64,000 bases of DNA from Limnobacter sp. (GCA_029866125.1 JARWZZ010000019.1:1-64000); one strand, 5' to 3'. Shown: positions 9,573-19,645, numbered from the stretch's first letter. The notes: generated by a model not told the origin, from the letters alone. Numbers and translations are program-made.

Positions 9573-10901
9573 GTGTCTATCAATCCAAGTTCACTCGCTG
9601 GCTCCAATAAGTTCGCTGATTTGCGTAAGCGATTGGTGTTTCTGTTGCTAGCGTTGGTTGTGTATAGGGTTGGTGCTCATATTCCAGTTCCTGGAATTGA
9701 TCCTTCGGCTCTTAAGCAGTTGTTTGATACCCAGCAGGGTGGCATCTTGGGCATGTTTAACATGTTCTCGGGTGGTGCTCTGTCTAGATTCACGGTGTTC
9801 GCGCTTGGAATCATGCCTTACATTTCTGCATCCATCGTGATGCAGTTGATGAGCGTGGTGGTTCCCAGCCTTGAAGCCCTGAAGAAAGAGGGCGAAGCAG
9901 GTCGGAGAAAGATTACTCAGTACACACGGTACGGTACTTTTTTCTTAGCTGTCTTCCAGGCTGTCGGTATTTCTGTGGCTTTAGAGAGTCAGCAAGGTTT
10001 GGTGATCGATCCAGGCATGGCTTTTCGTTTTACCACTGCTGTTTCACTTGTCACCGGTACCATGTTTTTAATGTGGTTGGGTGAACAGATTACAGAACGC
10101 GGTTTGGGTAACGGTATTTCCATCCTGATTTTTGCCGGTATTGCTGCTGGTATGCCCGGTGCAATCGGTGGGCTTTTTGAGCTTGTTCGTACCGGTGCAA
10201 CGAGTTCACTGGTGGCCCTGCTGATTTGTGTGCTTGCTGTCGGGGTTACTTTTTTGGTGGTTTTTGTTGAGCGAGCTCAGCGCAAGATCACCGTAAATTA
10301 TGCGAAACGACAGGTCGGTAACAAGGTTTATGGCGCACAACAAAGCCATTTGCCCTTGAAGTTGAACATGGCTGGTGTGATTCCTCCAATTTTTGCTTCA
10401 AGTATCATTTTGTTGCCAGCGACGCTATCTAGCTGGTTTGGAAGCGGTGAGGGAGCGATTACTGGATTCCTCAAAGAGGTTTCACAGACTCTTTCGCCAG
10501 GTCACCCCTTGTACATGTTGCTGTATGCTTCTGCGATCATTTTCTTCTGCTTCTTTTATACCGCCTTGGTATTTAACAGCAGGGAAACAGCGGATAACTT
10601 GAAGAAGAGTGGTGCTTTTTTACCCGGTATTCGTCCCGGGGAGCAGACTTCTCGTTACATAGATCGTGTTTTGACAAGGCTCACTCTTATTGGCGCTCTT
10701 TACATCACCTTGGTGTGTTTGTTGCCTGAGTTCTTGGTGTTGGGCTTTAGTGTTCCGTTTTATTTCGGTGGCACTTCTCTTTTGATTATTGTTGTGGTTG
10801 CAATGGATTTCATGGCTCAGGTTCAAGCCTACGTCATGTCCCAGCAGTACGACAGCCTCTTGAAGAAATCAAGCTTCAAGGGTTCTGGAATGACGAGGTA
10901 G
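9573..10901 (+). CDS. secY: Preprotein translocase channel subunit SecY
   Basis: This 442-residue inner-membrane protein starts with GTG at 9573. Hydrophobic segments throughout fit the family's ten helices. Conserved pieces include [15 protein letters not shown] at the start, [38 protein letters not shown] and the C-terminal [20 protein letters not shown]. SecY forms the Sec channel with SecE and SecG, used by signal-bearing proteins such as DsbD and PilQ in this window. It is cotranscribed with ribosomal genes as usual. Confidence 0.99.
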   Translation: MSINPSSLAGSNKFADLRKRLVFLLLALVVYRVGAHIPVPGIDPSALKQLFDTQQGGILGMFNMFSGGALSRFTVFALGIMPYISASIVMQLMSVVVPSLEALKKEGEAGRRKITQYTRYGTFFLAVFQAVGISVALESQQGLVIDPGMAFRFTTAVSLVTGTMFLMWLGEQITERGLGNGISILIFAGIAAGMPGAIGGLFELVRTGATSSLVALLICVLAVGVTFLVVFVERAQRKITVNYAKRQVGNKVYGAQQSHLPLKLNMAGVIPPIFASSIILLPATLSSWFGSGEGAITGFLKEVSQTLSPGHPLYMLLYASAIIFFCFFYTALVFNSRETADNLKKSGAFLPGIRPGEQTSRYIDRVLTRLTLIGALYITLVCLLPEFLVLGFSVPFYFGGTSLLIIVVVAMDFMAQVQAYVMSQQYDSLLKKSSFKGSGMTR

Positions 10902-10904
10902 GCA

Positions 10905-11123
10905 TTGTCTAAAGACGACGTTATTCAAATGCAGGGTGAGGTTGTTGAAAACCTTCCGAATGCGACTTTTCGGGTAAAGCTGGAAAATGGTCACGTGGTG
11001 TTGGGACACATCTCTGGAAAAATGCGAATGAACTACATCCGCATTCTTCCTGGCGACAAAGTGACAGTGGAGTTGACTCCATATGACTTGTCGAGGGCTC
11101 GGATCGTTTTCCGCGCGAAATAA
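10905..11123 (+). CDS. infA: Translation initiation factor IF-1
   Basis: This 72-residue OB-fold protein has [21 protein letters not shown] at its start and [20 protein letters not shown]. The family's usual length begins at a TTG codon at 10905, three bases after the secY stop, with GAGGTAGG as a possible ribosome-binding site. No ATG or GTG in frame gives the conserved N-terminus. IF-1 occupies the 30S A site during initiation. A TTG start on this abundant essential factor is notable. Confidence 0.96.
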   Translation: MSKDDVIQMQGEVVENLPNATFRVKLENGHVVLGHISGKMRMNYIRILPGDKVTVELTPYDLSRARIVFRAK

Positions 11124-11147
11124 ACTGTTTCAAATTTGGGGTTTCTT

Positions 11148-11261
11148 ATGAAAGTTCAGGCTTCTGTAAAAAAGATTTGTAGAAATTGCAAAGTTGTTAA
11201 ACGCAAGGGCGTAGTTCGCGTCATTTGCACCGATGCTCGTCATAAACAGCGTCAAGGTTAA
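11148..11261 (+). CDS. rpmJ: 50S ribosomal protein L36, zinc-binding form
   Basis: This 37-residue protein begins [19 protein letters not shown] and ends KQRQG. Cys11, Cys14, Cys27 and His32 form the zinc-ribbon ligands of the C-plus type L36. TTTGGGG before the ATG provides a weak ribosome-binding site. It sits between infA and rpsM, the standard order. Confidence 0.97.
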   Translation: MKVQASVKKICRNCKVVKRKGVVRVICTDARHKQRQG

Positions 11262-11277
11262 TTGAAGGGGTAATCAG

Positions 11278-11643
11278 ATGGCACGTATCGCCGGTATTAA
11301 CATTCCAAGCCACAAGCACACCGTTATCGGTTTGACTTCAATTTTTGGTATTGGCCTGACAACGTCACAGAATATCTGTGCAACGACAGGCGTACCCGAA
11401 AATAAAAAGATCAAAGATCTTGACGATGCTGAGCTCGAAAAGATTCGCGATGAGGTAGGTAAACTGGTTGTTGAAGGCGATTTACGCCGTGAGATTACCA
11501 TGAGCATCAAGCGCTTGATGGACATGGGTTGTTACCGTGGCTTCCGTCACCGCAAGGGCTTGCCTGTACGCGGTCAGCGCACCAAAACCAACGCTCGTAC
11601 TCGCAAGGGTCCTAAGCGTGCTGGTATCGCGCTGAAGAAGTAA
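11278..11643 (+). CDS. rpsM: 30S ribosomal protein S13
   Basis: This 121-residue protein starts [20 protein letters not shown] and contains [20 protein letters not shown] followed by [10 protein letters not shown]13 lies in the 30S head, contacting P-site tRNA and intersubunit bridges. It is the first ribosomal gene of the alpha operon after rpmJ. Confidence 0.99.
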   Translation: MARIAGINIPSHKHTVIGLTSIFGIGLTTSQNICATTGVPENKKIKDLDDAELEKIRDEVGKLVVEGDLRREITMSIKRLMDMGCYRGFRHRKGLPVRGQRTKTNARTRKGPKRAGIALKK

Positions 11644-11669
11644 TTAAGAATTTTTAGGAAGATTTTTAA

Positions 11670-12062
11670 ATGGCAAAAGCTCAAAACACGCGTGCCCGCA
11701 AAAAAGTCAAAAAGAATATTTCTGACGGTATTGCGCACGTACACGCTTCTTTTAACAACACGATCATTACAATCACTGACCGTCAAGGCAACGCGTTGTC
11801 TTGGTCTACCTCTGGTGCACAAGGTTTTAAGGGCTCACGCAAGTCCACTCCTTTTGCCGCTCAGGTAGCTGCTGAAGTTGCGGGTCGTGCTGCACAAGAA
11901 TGTGGTATCAAAACCGTCGAAGTTCTGATCAAGGGTCCAGGCCCAGGTCGTGAGTCAAGCGTTCGCGCTTTGAACTCATTGGGAATTAAAGTGACTAGCA
12001 TTTCTGATGTGACACCTGTGCCACACAACGGATGCCGTCCACCCAAGCGTCGTCGTATCTAA
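11670..12062 (+). CDS. rpsK: 30S ribosomal protein S11
   Basis: This 130-residue protein has [25 protein letters not shown]-type core text (here [15 protein letters not shown]) and the C-terminal [17 protein letters not shown], all diagnostic. S11 lies on the 30S platform near the E-site mRNA path. Confidence 0.99.
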   Translation: MAKAQNTRARKKVKKNISDGIAHVHASFNNTIITITDRQGNALSWSTSGAQGFKGSRKSTPFAAQVAAEVAGRAAQECGIKTVEVLIKGPGPGRESSVRALNSLGIKVTSISDVTPVPHNGCRPPKRRRI

Positions 12063-12077
12063 TTTTTTAAGTCCATT

Positions 12078-12094
12078 GTCTGTCTTTGACAGAC
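12078..12094 (+). other. Hairpin in the rpsK-rpsD gap
   Basis: A perfect 7-bp stem GTCTGTC / GACAGAC with a TTT loop lies 38 nt before the rpsD start; a second short repeat (GCGATT / AATCGC) follows. S4 autoregulates the alpha operon in E. coli through a structured site near rpsM. Whether this leader has a similar role is unknown. Confidence 0.35.
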
Positions 12095-12132
12095 TGAAGC
12101 GATTCAAATCGCGTAAATGAAAGAGGTTTCAA

Positions 12133-12756
12133 GTGGCTCGTTATATTGGTCCAAAGTGTAAGTTATCCCGTCGTGAAGGCACAGACCTTAGTCTGAAAAG
12201 CACACGCCGTAGTCTAGATTCCAAGTGCAAACTTGACAGCAAGCCCGGTCAACACGGCCGTACTTCGGGTGCCCGTACGTCTGAATACGGTACACAGCTG
12301 CGTGAAAAGCAGAAAGTGAAGCGTATGTACGGTGTGCTGGAGAAGCAGTTCCGTCGTTATTTTGCTGAGGCATCACGTCGCAAAGGTAACACCGGCGAAA
12401 CTTTGCTGCAGCTGCTTGAGTGCCGCTTGGACAACGTTGTTTATCGCATGGGTTTTGGCGCTACTCGCGCTGAAGCGCGCCAGCTTGTAAGCCACAAGGC
12501 GATTTTCGTGAACGGCAAATCAGTCAATATTCCTTCGTACTCTGTAAAAGCCAATGATGTGGTTTCTGTGCGCGACAAGAGCAAGACTCAGTCTCGTATT
12601 TTGGAATCTATCGGTTTGGCTGAATCCAACGGTTTCCCAGACTGGGTGAACGTGGATCCAAAGAAGCTGACTGGTACACTGCGCTCGATTCCTGATCGCA
12701 GCGAGTTGTCCCAAGAAGTTAACGAGAGCTTGATTGTGGAATTGTATTCACGTTAA
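12133..12756 (+). CDS. rpsD: 30S ribosomal protein S4
   Basis: This 207-residue protein starts with GTG ([19 protein letters not shown]). The S4 domain includes [20 protein letters not shown] and [15 protein letters not shown] lies 7 nt before the start. S4 initiates 30S assembly and is the classic alpha-operon repressor. The zinc-binding cysteines of some S4 proteins are absent. Confidence 0.99.
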   Translation: MARYIGPKCKLSRREGTDLSLKSTRRSLDSKCKLDSKPGQHGRTSGARTSEYGTQLREKQKVKRMYGVLEKQFRRYFAEASRRKGNTGETLLQLLECRLDNVVYRMGFGATRAEARQLVSHKAIFVNGKSVNIPSYSVKANDVVSVRDKSKTQSRILESIGLAESNGFPDWVNVDPKKLTGTLRSIPDRSELSQEVNESLIVELYSR

Positions 12757-12844
12757 TTTGCGTGAGTCGATTTGCCGCTGAATTCGTTCTGTATCCACCA
12801 GCCTTATCGGTGTAACGAGCCGAGGGTATTGATGAGGATCTTAG

Positions 12845-13825
12845 ATGTTTAATGTTAGTTTGTTGAAGCCGCGTATTGTTGAAGTTGAATCCATTGGTCC
12901 TTCAAGCGCAAAGGTAGTGATGGAGCCGTTTGAACGCGGCTACGGTCACACCCTTGGAAATGCATTGCGCCGTGTGTTGCTATCCTCTATGACTGGCTAT
13001 GCGCCCACCGAGGTTTCCATCGCTGGCGTTGTGCATGAGTACTCCACTTTGGACGGCGTGCAGGAAGATGTAGTAGATCTGCTGCTGAACTTGAAAGGAA
13101 TTGTATTCAAGCTTGAATCCCGTGACGTGGTTACTGTAACACTGAAGAAGGACGCTGAAGGCGTTGTGACGGCTGGTGATATTGAACTGCCCCATGATGT
13201 TGAAGTGATTAATCCCAATCATGTGATTGCACACTTGTCGCAGGGCGGTAAGCTGGACATGCAGATTAAGGTTGAAAAGGGTCGTGGATACGTGCCTGGA
13301 TCACTGCGTCGCTTTCCTGACGAGCCTTCCAAGGCAATCGGCCGCATTGTTTTGGATGCTTCCTTTAGCCCGGTCAAGCGCGTGTCATACGCCGTTGAGA
13401 GTGCTCGCGTGGAGCAGCGTACGGACTTGGATCGTTTGGTCATGACAATCGAAACAAACGGCGTGTTGTCGCCCGAGGAATCGATTCGACAAGCCGCACG
13501 TATTCTGGTTGAGCAGTTGTCAGTGTTTGCAGCGTTGGAAAACACCGCTGAGCCAGAACAACAAACTCAGACTCCGCAGGTTGATCCAATTTTGCTGAGA
13601 CCTGTCGATGATTTGGAATTGACAGTGCGTTCTGCGAATTGCTTGAAAGCGGAAAACATCTATTACATCGGTGATTTGATTCAGCGAACAGAAAACGAGT
13701 TGTTGAAAACTCCGAATTTGGGTAGAAAGTCTCTGAATGAGATCAAGGAAGTGTTGGCTGCACGTGGTTTGACACTCGGTATGAAACTTGAAAATTGGCC
13801 ACCCGCTGGTCTCGATAAGCCCTGA
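12845..13825 (+). CDS. rpoA: RNA polymerase alpha subunit
   Basis: This 326-residue protein has an N-terminal assembly domain ([18 protein letters not shown] near residue 33). The C-terminal domain contains [17 protein letters not shown] and [16 protein letters not shown], which binds UP elements and activators. Length and order between rpsD and rplQ are standard. GAGGATC lies just upstream of the ATG. Confidence 0.99.
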   Translation: MFNVSLLKPRIVEVESIGPSSAKVVMEPFERGYGHTLGNALRRVLLSSMTGYAPTEVSIAGVVHEYSTLDGVQEDVVDLLLNLKGIVFKLESRDVVTVTLKKDAEGVVTAGDIELPHDVEVINPNHVIAHLSQGGKLDMQIKVEKGRGYVPGSLRRFPDEPSKAIGRIVLDASFSPVKRVSYAVESARVEQRTDLDRLVMTIETNGVLSPEESIRQAARILVEQLSVFAALENTAEPEQQTQTPQVDPILLRPVDDLELTVRSANCLKAENIYYIGDLIQRTENELLKTPNLGRKSLNEIKEVLAARGLTLGMKLENWPPAGLDKP

Positions 13826-13858
13826 GCTTAGCGTTCGATTGATTGAAGGAAATTAGAA

Positions 13859-14254
13859 ATGCGTCACCGTCACGGATTACGTAAACTGAATAAGACCAGC
13901 AGCCACCGTTTGGCCATGTTTAGAAACATGACCAACGCACTGTTGCAACACGAAGCGATCAAGACAACTTTGCCAAAAGCCAAAGAGCTGCGTAAAGTCG
14001 CTGAGCCTTTGATTACTTTGGGCAAGACTCCGTCGTTGGCCAATCGTCGCTTGGCTTTTAGCCGTCTGCGTGATCGCGCCATGGTAGAGAAGTTGTTCAA
14101 TGAAATCGGACCACGTTACGCGACTCGCCCAGGCGGTTACATGCGCATTCTGAAGTTCGGTTTCCGTCATGGCGACAATGCTCCTATGGCATTTGTGGAA
14201 CTGGTTGATCGTCCACAAATTTCTGAAGCTGTGGAAATGGCTGACGAAGCTTAA
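13859..14254 (+). CDS. rplQ: 50S ribosomal protein L17
   Basis: This 131-residue protein starts [20 protein letters not shown] and contains [21 protein letters not shown]17 lies beside the tunnel exit. It is the last gene of the ribosomal cluster and is followed by about 450 nt without genes, including a terminator at 14423-14473. Confidence 0.99.
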   Translation: MRHRHGLRKLNKTSSHRLAMFRNMTNALLQHEAIKTTLPKAKELRKVAEPLITLGKTPSLANRRLAFSRLRDRAMVEKLFNEIGPRYATRPGGYMRILKFGFRHGDNAPMAFVELVDRPQISEAVEMADEA

Positions 14255-14706
14255 ATCCAAAGTTTAGATTCTGAAACTTAGAGTCCGAAATTCAAAGCTC
14301 GAATTTTAAAGCTTGAAAGTTTGAAATTGCCGGTTGCTGTCGGCGTCTAGTTGAAATACAAGCTTGTTGAACTGATAACAAATTGTGAATTGCTAGATTT
14401 TGCTTGATTCGACCGGAATGGGAAAAAGCCCGCGTAGACTAGATCTGTTGATTTAGCTCTTCGTGGGCTTTTTGCTTTTTACTTTTTGTTTTTTACTTTT
14501 TGAGTTTCACCATCCGCTTTGGCTTTTGCCTTTGGCGAAGATTCTGTGGTCTAGAGCATGCGGTCAATTTGAGATGGTGAGTTGACGATCGTCTGTTTGT
14601 AGCAGTCGGTTGTTGATGGTCGGTTGTTGGTGTTCAGTTGTTGATTCTCAGGTTTTAATCTTCAGTGTTGCAGGTGAATTCTGCTGTGTTGTAAAGGGGT
14701 GTGCAG
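14255..14706. other. Gene-free spacer after the ribosomal cluster
   Basis: No coding sequence is supported here. From 14265 to about 14335 the DNA is a run of degenerate short repeats built on AAAGTTTGAAA- and AAGCTTGAA-like units. A terminator follows at 14423-14473. From 14595 to about 14645 several GTTGTTG-type repeats occur. It may represent eroded sequence between the ribosomal block and the ABC exporter genes. Confidence 0.6.
14423..14473 (+). terminator. Terminator after rplQ
   Basis: AAAAAGCCCGCG pairs with CGTGGGCTTTTT (12 bp, one G-T wobble) across a 27-nt loop, and T-rich runs follow. The AAAAA/TTTTT symmetry would also let it work from the other strand. It lies 168 nt after rplQ. 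Confidence 0.75.
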
Positions 14707-15741
14707 TTGTTGAGTGAACAGGTTGAACAGCCTCTTGTGCTAAGCCTTGTGGGCGTGAAGAAAGAGTTTGCCGGGCGCTCGGTGCTGGGTGGCATTGATT
14801 TGGAGCTTCGGGAGGGGGAGTGTCTTGCTTTACTCGGGCCGAATGGCGCCGGGAAAAGCACCACGATCCGGATTGCACTTGGATTGAGCCCTGCTGACGA
14901 GGGGCGGATCTCTGTTCTGGGCTTTAATATGCCTGATCAGGGGCATTTGGCCCGTGCCATGATTGGTGTGGTGCCGCAGTATGACGCTTTGGATCCAGAC
15001 TTCACTGTGTTGGAGAATCTGCTTGTTTTCGGTGGGTTCTTTCAAATTGATTCGAAGACTCTGAAGGAGCGCAGTTCGGAGTTGGTGGAGTTCGCAGCGC
15101 TTGGTCAAAGGTCAAATCATTCTGTGGGGCAGTTGTCTGGTGGAATGAAGAGACGCTTGTCCTTGGCCCGTGCGTTGATCAACAAGCCCAAGTTGATTTT
15201 TTTGGATGAGCCAACTACGGCGTTGGATCCTCAGGCGAAACATTTGATTTGGGAGCGTTTGCTGCAGCTCAAACGTCAAGGAATCTCGCTTTTTTTGACC
15301 ACCCACTTTATGGATGAGGCCCAACGGTTGGCTGATCGCGTCGCGGTGCTGGACCAAGGGCGAATTATTGAGCAGGGAACTCCTAAGGAATTGATTGAAA
15401 AGCATGTAGGAAAAATGGTGCTTGAGGTGTGGGGGAGGCAGGCTGCCGAATGGTTAAGCACCTCGCTGGACGCCTTGGCTGCAAATCGACATTCGTCTCA
15501 AGAACACAAGGTGGGTAGTGCAGGTGGATTGACTGAGTCTGTGAGGGCAAAAGCCGCTGCCAATGGAATTCAAGGTGTAGAAAGGCGAGGGGAGTCCTTT
15601 TTTCTTCAAGGGGATCAAGCAGAGTTTGCTTTCACGGACTTGAAGGCTCAAGCACCGGCTGAGGTGGAGTATTTGTATCGTCCGGGCAATCTGGAGGATG
15701 TGTTTTTCAGATTGACGGGTAGGGATTTGCGCGATGATTAA
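14707..15741 (+). CDS. ABC exporter ATPase, NodI/DRA family
   Basis: This ATP-binding subunit has Walker A GPNGAGKST, the Q-loop VVPQYD, signature LSGGMKRR, Walker B LIFLDEPTTALDP and the H-loop TTHFMDEA. The closest match I recognise is NodI-type ATPases that pair with a short permease. The C-terminal 100 residues, rich in Ala and Gly, resemble the extra domain of drug-exporter ATPases. The start is uncertain: AAAGGGG at 14693-14699 favours TTG at 14707 over GTG at 14701. It overlaps the permease gene by 8 nt. No nodulation genes are near, so the substrate is unknown (lipid, polysaccharide or drug export are possible). Confidence 0.85.
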   Translation: MLSEQVEQPLVLSLVGVKKEFAGRSVLGGIDLELREGECLALLGPNGAGKSTTIRIALGLSPADEGRISVLGFNMPDQGHLARAMIGVVPQYDALDPDFTVLENLLVFGGFFQIDSKTLKERSSELVEFAALGQRSNHSVGQLSGGMKRRLSLARALINKPKLIFLDEPTTALDPQAKHLIWERLLQLKRQGISLFLTTHFMDEAQRLADRVAVLDQGRIIEQGTPKELIEKHVGKMVLEVWGRQAAEWLSTSLDALAANRHSSQEHKVGSAGGLTESVRAKAAANGIQGVERRGESFFLQGDQAEFAFTDLKAQAPAEVEYLYRPGNLEDVFFRLTGRDLRDD

Positions 15742-16498
15742 TTGGTGGTCGGTGTGGTGTATCTGGCGCCGCAATGCGCGGGTTTGGCAAAAGTTGGCAA
15801 TTCCTTCTTTGCTGGGGAATGTGCTTGACCCAGTGATGGCTTTGATGGCATTTGGCTTGGGTATTGGTGCGATGATTGCTGGGGTGAACGGTGAGCCGTA
15901 CTTGAATTACCTGGCTGTAGGCGCTGTGTCGGTTAGTGCGATGAATGCGGCCACGTTTGAAGCTTTGTATTCAGCTTTTTCCCGCATGCATGTTCAGAAA
16001 ACCTGGGATGCGATTTTGAACACCCCTGTCGGCTTGAACGAGATTGTTTTGGGCGAATGGATTTGGGCTGCAAGTAAAAGCGCGTTGAGTGTGGCTTGCA
16101 TGATGGCTGTGATTGGGGTGTTGGGTGTTGGCAATTGGAGTTTTTGGTTGCTAGGCTGGTTGGTGTTGATACTTGCAGGTTTGATCTTTTCTGGAATGGG
16201 CCTGTGCATCAATGCCAAGGCTCCAAGCTTTGATTTTTTCATGTTTTATTTCACCTTGGCGGTGACTCCCATGACCTTTTTGTCTGGGGCGTTTTTCCCC
16301 CGGGACAATTTACCGGACTGGCTGGCCATGTTTGCAGAGTATTTGCCGCTGTCTGTGGTGGTGGATGCAATGAGGTTGCTGTATGCAGGCCAATGGAATG
16401 GTTTGCCTGCTCAGCTATTGCTGATGTTGATTTATGCTGCACTTGCAACTGGGCTGGCTGTTTATCTGACGAGGAAGCGGTTCAGCCGTTCTTCCTGA
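15734..16498 (+). CDS. ABC-2 type permease, NodJ family
   Basis: This 254-residue membrane protein has about six hydrophobic segments and the family stretch TFLSGAFFPRDNLPDWL. It is the membrane partner of the preceding ATPase, with which it overlaps by 8 nt (ATG inside the last codons). ABC-2 permeases of this size dimerise to make one exporter. The pair probably moves a hydrophobic or amphipathic substrate out of the cytoplasm; the identity cannot be read from the sequence. Confidence 0.87.
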   Translation: MINWWSVWCIWRRNARVWQKLAIPSLLGNVLDPVMALMAFGLGIGAMIAGVNGEPYLNYLAVGAVSVSAMNAATFEALYSAFSRMHVQKTWDAILNTPVGLNEIVLGEWIWAASKSALSVACMMAVIGVLGVGNWSFWLLGWLVLILAGLIFSGMGLCINAKAPSFDFFMFYFTLAVTPMTFLSGAFFPRDNLPDWLAMFAEYLPLSVVVDAMRLLYAGQWNGLPAQLLLMLIYAALATGLAVYLTRKRFSRSS

Positions 16499-16584
16499 TT
16501 GGGTGGGGCTGGGTTGAGAATGCAACCTTTTGGGCTTGCGGTTTGTCTATCCAATATTGGTATGTAAAGAAAAGAGTGAGTCGA

Positions 16585-18495
16585 ATGTTGCTGTGGCGGA
16601 TGTGGGTAGTTTGTTTGTTGATTTTGCCATTGAGTGGATGGCAGGGCAGCGCTTTGGCGGAGGATTTTCTTGCGCCAGAAGTGGCTTTCAAGGTGACGAC
16701 TGCTGTGAGGGATGTGGGTTGCACGCAAGCATGTTTGATCGATGTCAACATTGAGGTTGCGCCGCAATACTATTTGTATGCGGAGCGGTTTAAGGTGGAG
16801 CCTGTGGCGGGGTTGAAAGACCTGAAAATCCTGCAACTGCCGAGTGGTGAACGTAAGTTTGACGAAAACCTGGGTATGGAAATTGAGGCATTGCGTGGCT
16901 TGCTTCAATTCCAACTCGAATATTCCCCCACTGAAGGCAGCCCCAAAGCGAATTTGATTTCACAAGGTTGTGCGGATGCGGGGCTTTGCTATCCGCCGAT
17001 GACATCCGAGATTTCGTTTGCGCCGTCGTCTGTGCAAACGGCTGTAAATGCCTCGTCAGGGGAGTCGCTGGATGAGGCGTCTCTGTTGGCGCAGCGCTTG
17101 CAAAGTCAGCCGTTCTGGGTGGTATTGCCAGTGTTTTTTGGCTTGGGTTTGTTGCTTGCTTTTACCCCCTGTACTTTGCCCATGTTGCCCATAGTCGCCA
17201 GTTTGGTGGTGGGCTCGCAGGGTGGAAATTCGGCGGGTGGTCACTCAGCGGGTGGTAAGAAATCGCGTTCGATATTCTTGGCCTTGCTGTATGTGTTGGG
17301 CATGTCGCTGACTTATGCTGTGCTGGGAGTTGTTGCGGGTTTAAGTGGTCAAAGTTTGGTGATCGCGTTGCAGCAACCCGCCGTGTTGTGGTCGTTTGGT
17401 GCGGTGTTGGCTGGTTTGGGTTTGGCTTTGTTGATGGGGTTCTCGCTGCAGATGCCGTCGGGTATGCAGGCTTGGATTCAAACCAAAGCAAGCGGCTTGA
17501 AAGGCGGCGAGTATTTGCCTGTATTGGTAATGGGTATTTTGTCGGCCTTGTTGTTGGGGCCTTGCGTGGCCCCGCCTTTGGCTGGGGCTTTGCTGTTTAT
17601 TGGGCAGACGGGTAATGCAGCCTTGGGTGGCGCTGCTTTGTTTTTGCTGTCCTTGGGTATGGGTTTACCTTTGGTGCTGTTGGCCGGCGGTGCGGGTGCG
17701 GCTTTGCCCAAGGCTGGGTACTGGATGAGTTGGGTGTCGGTGGCGTTTGGCTACATTCTGATTGCGGTTGCGGTGTGGACCATAACACCTGTAACCCCTG
17801 TGCATGTGGTGATGGGCATGTGGGTGGTGCTGGGTTGTTTGGTGGCTGCATCCTGTTTTCAAGGTGTTGCTTCGGGCCAGGTCAAGTCGATGGCTGCGAA
17901 CACTTTGTTTAGGGGCTTGGGGCTGTTGAGCGGTTTGTTGGCTTTGGTGTATTTGATCGGATTGTTATCTGGTTCGCAAAGTTTGATTAGCCCCTTGGAG
18001 CGTTTGAACCGAGCTGATGTAGCAAGTGCTGTGGGTGAGCCAGTTGGGTCGCCCAATGTATTCAGTGTTTCCAGAGAGGGCTTGGGTTTTGAGCCCACTG
18101 GAGTAGCCGATAAAAACAAGAAGCATGCAGGCCCACCTTTTGAGCCTGTGTTGAGTGAAAATGTATTGAGTGTGATAGCGGCGAGTAAGCAGCCCGTGTT
18201 GATCGATTTCTATGCGGATTGGTGTGTGTCGTGTAAAGAGTTTGAGTTGTTTACCTTGACTGACAAAACCGTGCAAGACAAGTTGTCTGGATTTCGGCTT
18301 GTGCGTGTGGATGTGACGGCCAATAACGAGGCAGACAAGGCTTTGATGAAAAACTTCAGCTTGTTTGGGCCGCCAGCGCTTTTGTTTTTTGATGTGAACG
18401 GAAAAGAGGTGAAAGCCCAGCGTGTGGTGGGCTTTCAGAATGCAAACAAATTCAGTGAAACTCTGACTAAAGTGCGCCTGGCTATTGGTGTGTAG
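16585..18495 (+). CDS. dsbD: Thiol:disulfide interchange protein DsbD
   Basis: DsbD passes electrons from cytoplasmic thioredoxin across the inner membrane to DsbC and cytochrome c maturation. I start at ATG 16585 (636 residues); GTG 16576 is an alternative, while the longer open frame overlaps the permease gene. Features in order: signal peptide ending near ALA-ED; periplasmic alpha domain with GCADAGLCYPP; membrane domain with FTPCTLPMLP and LGPCVAPPL holding the two redox cysteines; C-terminal thioredoxin domain with YADWCVSCKEFE. The E. coli CVAC site is CVSC here. A small GG(N/H)SA repeat lies in the first cytoplasmic loop. The last 14 nt overlap the convergent corA-like gene. Confidence 0.95.
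   Translation: MLLWRMWVVCLLILPLSGWQGSALAEDFLAPEVAFKVTTAVRDVGCTQACLIDVNIEVAPQYYLYAERFKVEPVAGLKDLKILQLPSGERKFDENLGMEIEALRGLLQFQLEYSPTEGSPKANLISQGCADAGLCYPPMTSEISFAPSSVQTAVNASSGESLDEASLLAQRLQSQPFWVVLPVFFGLGLLLAFTPCTLPMLPIVASLVVGSQGGNSAGGHSAGGKKSRSIFLALLYVLGMSLTYAVLGVVAGLSGQSLVIALQQPAVLWSFGAVLAGLGLALLMGFSLQMPSGMQAWIQTKASGLKGGEYLPVLVMGILSALLLGPCVAPPLAGALLFIGQTGNAALGGAALFLLSLGMGLPLVLLAGGAGAALPKAGYWMSWVSVAFGYILIAVAVWTITPVTPVHVVMGMWVVLGCLVAASCFQGVASGQVKSMAANTLFRGLGLLSGLLALVYLIGLLSGSQSLISPLERLNRADVASAVGEPVGSPNVFSVSREGLGFEPTGVADKNKKHAGPPFEPVLSENVLSVIAASKQPVLIDFYADWCVSCKEFELFTLTDKTVQDKLSGFRLVRVDVTANNEADKALMKNFSLFGPPALLFFDVNGKEVKAQRVVGFQNANKFSETLTKVRLAIGV
17221..17265 (+). repeat. 15-bp in-frame tandem repeat in dsbD
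   Basis: Three 15-bp units starting GGTGG encode GGNSA, GGHSA and GGKKS, in a loop between the first two membrane helices after the redox CTLP motif. The unit length keeps the frame. Confidence 0.65.
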
Positions 18496-19645
18496 GTGGT
18501 TGTGTAGAAGGGTGCGCGGGCGTGTGTGCAGATGGGTTGGCGGTGTCTTTGTGCCGCTCTGATTTTTTGTTTTTTAGTTCAACACCTTCGGTCATGGTGC
18601 GGCTGCGCATCAGCAACACCAACAACACCAGCGCAAGGCTGGTAAAAGACATAATGGCGATGGAAATCCAAAAGCCATGGGGGTCTTTCAGCAAGGGCAT
18701 GGTGTCGAAATTCATTCCGAATAAGCCTGTGATTAAGGTCAGTGGCATGAAGATGGCCGACATCACTGTAAGCACGGTGATGATTTCATTGGTTTTGTGT
18801 GAGGTGGCTGAGAAATGCAGTTGAACGGCAGTTTCTGTGCTGTTGCCTAAACGGCGAGCCAGTGTGGCAATTCGATTGAGGTGTTCAAGTGTGTCTTTGG
18901 TCCGTACCAGTAGGGCATGGTCTGCGGTTTCATTTTTGTCGGAACGAACACGAAATTCCATCCAATCCCGCACCGCGTCGGTTTGATCTTCGGCCAAGGT
19001 TTCTAGGCGTGTCAGTTCATTTCGGGCTGACAGCAAAGAGTTCCAGTTGCGGAATTTTTTGCGTGGATTAAGTAGGTCTCTTTGCCAGCGATCCAGCTCG
19101 GATGAGATGGTTTGTCGGATTTCCAAGTACCTGTCGACCAAACCACTGATGATTTGAATTTGTAGTTCGTCGGCGGAATGAGGCATCTTTTTCAGTTTGA
19201 ACAGAGGGGCTATGTGCCCGGTGTGATTCGGCGTGCCATCCGCGCTGAAGTAACGTTCAATGAACTCGTGTGCGGACTGGAATGTTCTGCTGTCTCTGGC
19301 GTGGCAGCTTACAAGTACTCGGTCTGCCAGCAAAAAGAATGCTGGCCTTGTGTGCAGCGAAAGGCGATTGTCGGAATCAAAAAGTGGTTTGTTGACCAAG
19401 GCCCGGATGATGAGGAGGGTGTAGCCTGCACCTGTATCAAAGTGGCTGGGGTGAAACTGGTTGTTGAGGTCTTCGATGTGCAGTTCGTCCACCGTGATGC
19501 CAGCCAGCTTTTGGATGTCGGCTACCCAAGCCAGTTCTTCGTCCAAAGTGCAATCGAGCCAAAGGAAACCTTTCTCAGGGACGTGAGTTGGCTCTTCTTC
19601 GAGTCGGTCAATGGCTGAGCCTACGATGTGGTACCAGATGCGCAT
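18482..19645 (-). CDS. CorA/ZntB-type divalent cation transporter
   Basis: This 387-residue protein has the long cytoplasmic N-terminal domain and two C-terminal membrane helices of the CorA superfamily. The selectivity motif GMN (residues 310-312, in TGLFGMNF) ends the first helix. It should form a pentameric channel for Mg2+, Co2+ or, for ZntB-like members, Zn2+; which ion is not decided by the sequence. The tail after the second helix is unusual: about 25 residues rich in Pro, Thr, His and Ser, partly encoded by DNA overlapping the end of dsbD. It lies downstream of hemB and engB on the same strand. Confidence 0.88.
   Translation of the reverse strand: MRIWYHIVGSAIDRLEEEPTHVPEKGFLWLDCTLDEELAWVADIQKLAGITVDELHIEDLNNQFHPSHFDTGAGYTLLIIRALVNKPLFDSDNRLSLHTRPAFFLLADRVLVSCHARDSRTFQSAHEFIERYFSADGTPNHTGHIAPLFKLKKMPHSADELQIQIISGLVDRYLEIRQTISSELDRWQRDLLNPRKKFRNWNSLLSARNELTRLETLAEDQTDAVRDWMEFRVRSDKNETADHALLVRTKDTLEHLNRIATLARRLGNSTETAVQLHFSATSHKTNEIITVLTVMSAIFMPLTLITGLFGMNFDTMPLLKDPHGFWISIAIMSFTSLALVLLVLLMRSRTMTEGVELKNKKSERHKDTANPSAHTPAHPSTQPPTHQ

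Noticed and set aside
14707..16498. Evidence for a nodulation gene cluster
   Set aside because: Only the NodIJ-like exporter is present; no nodABC or nodD-like genes are nearby, and NodIJ-type exporters occur in non-symbionts.
16393..16584. Longer N-terminus for DsbD
   Set aside because: It would overlap the permease gene by over 100 nt and bury the signal peptide behind 64 unrelated residues.
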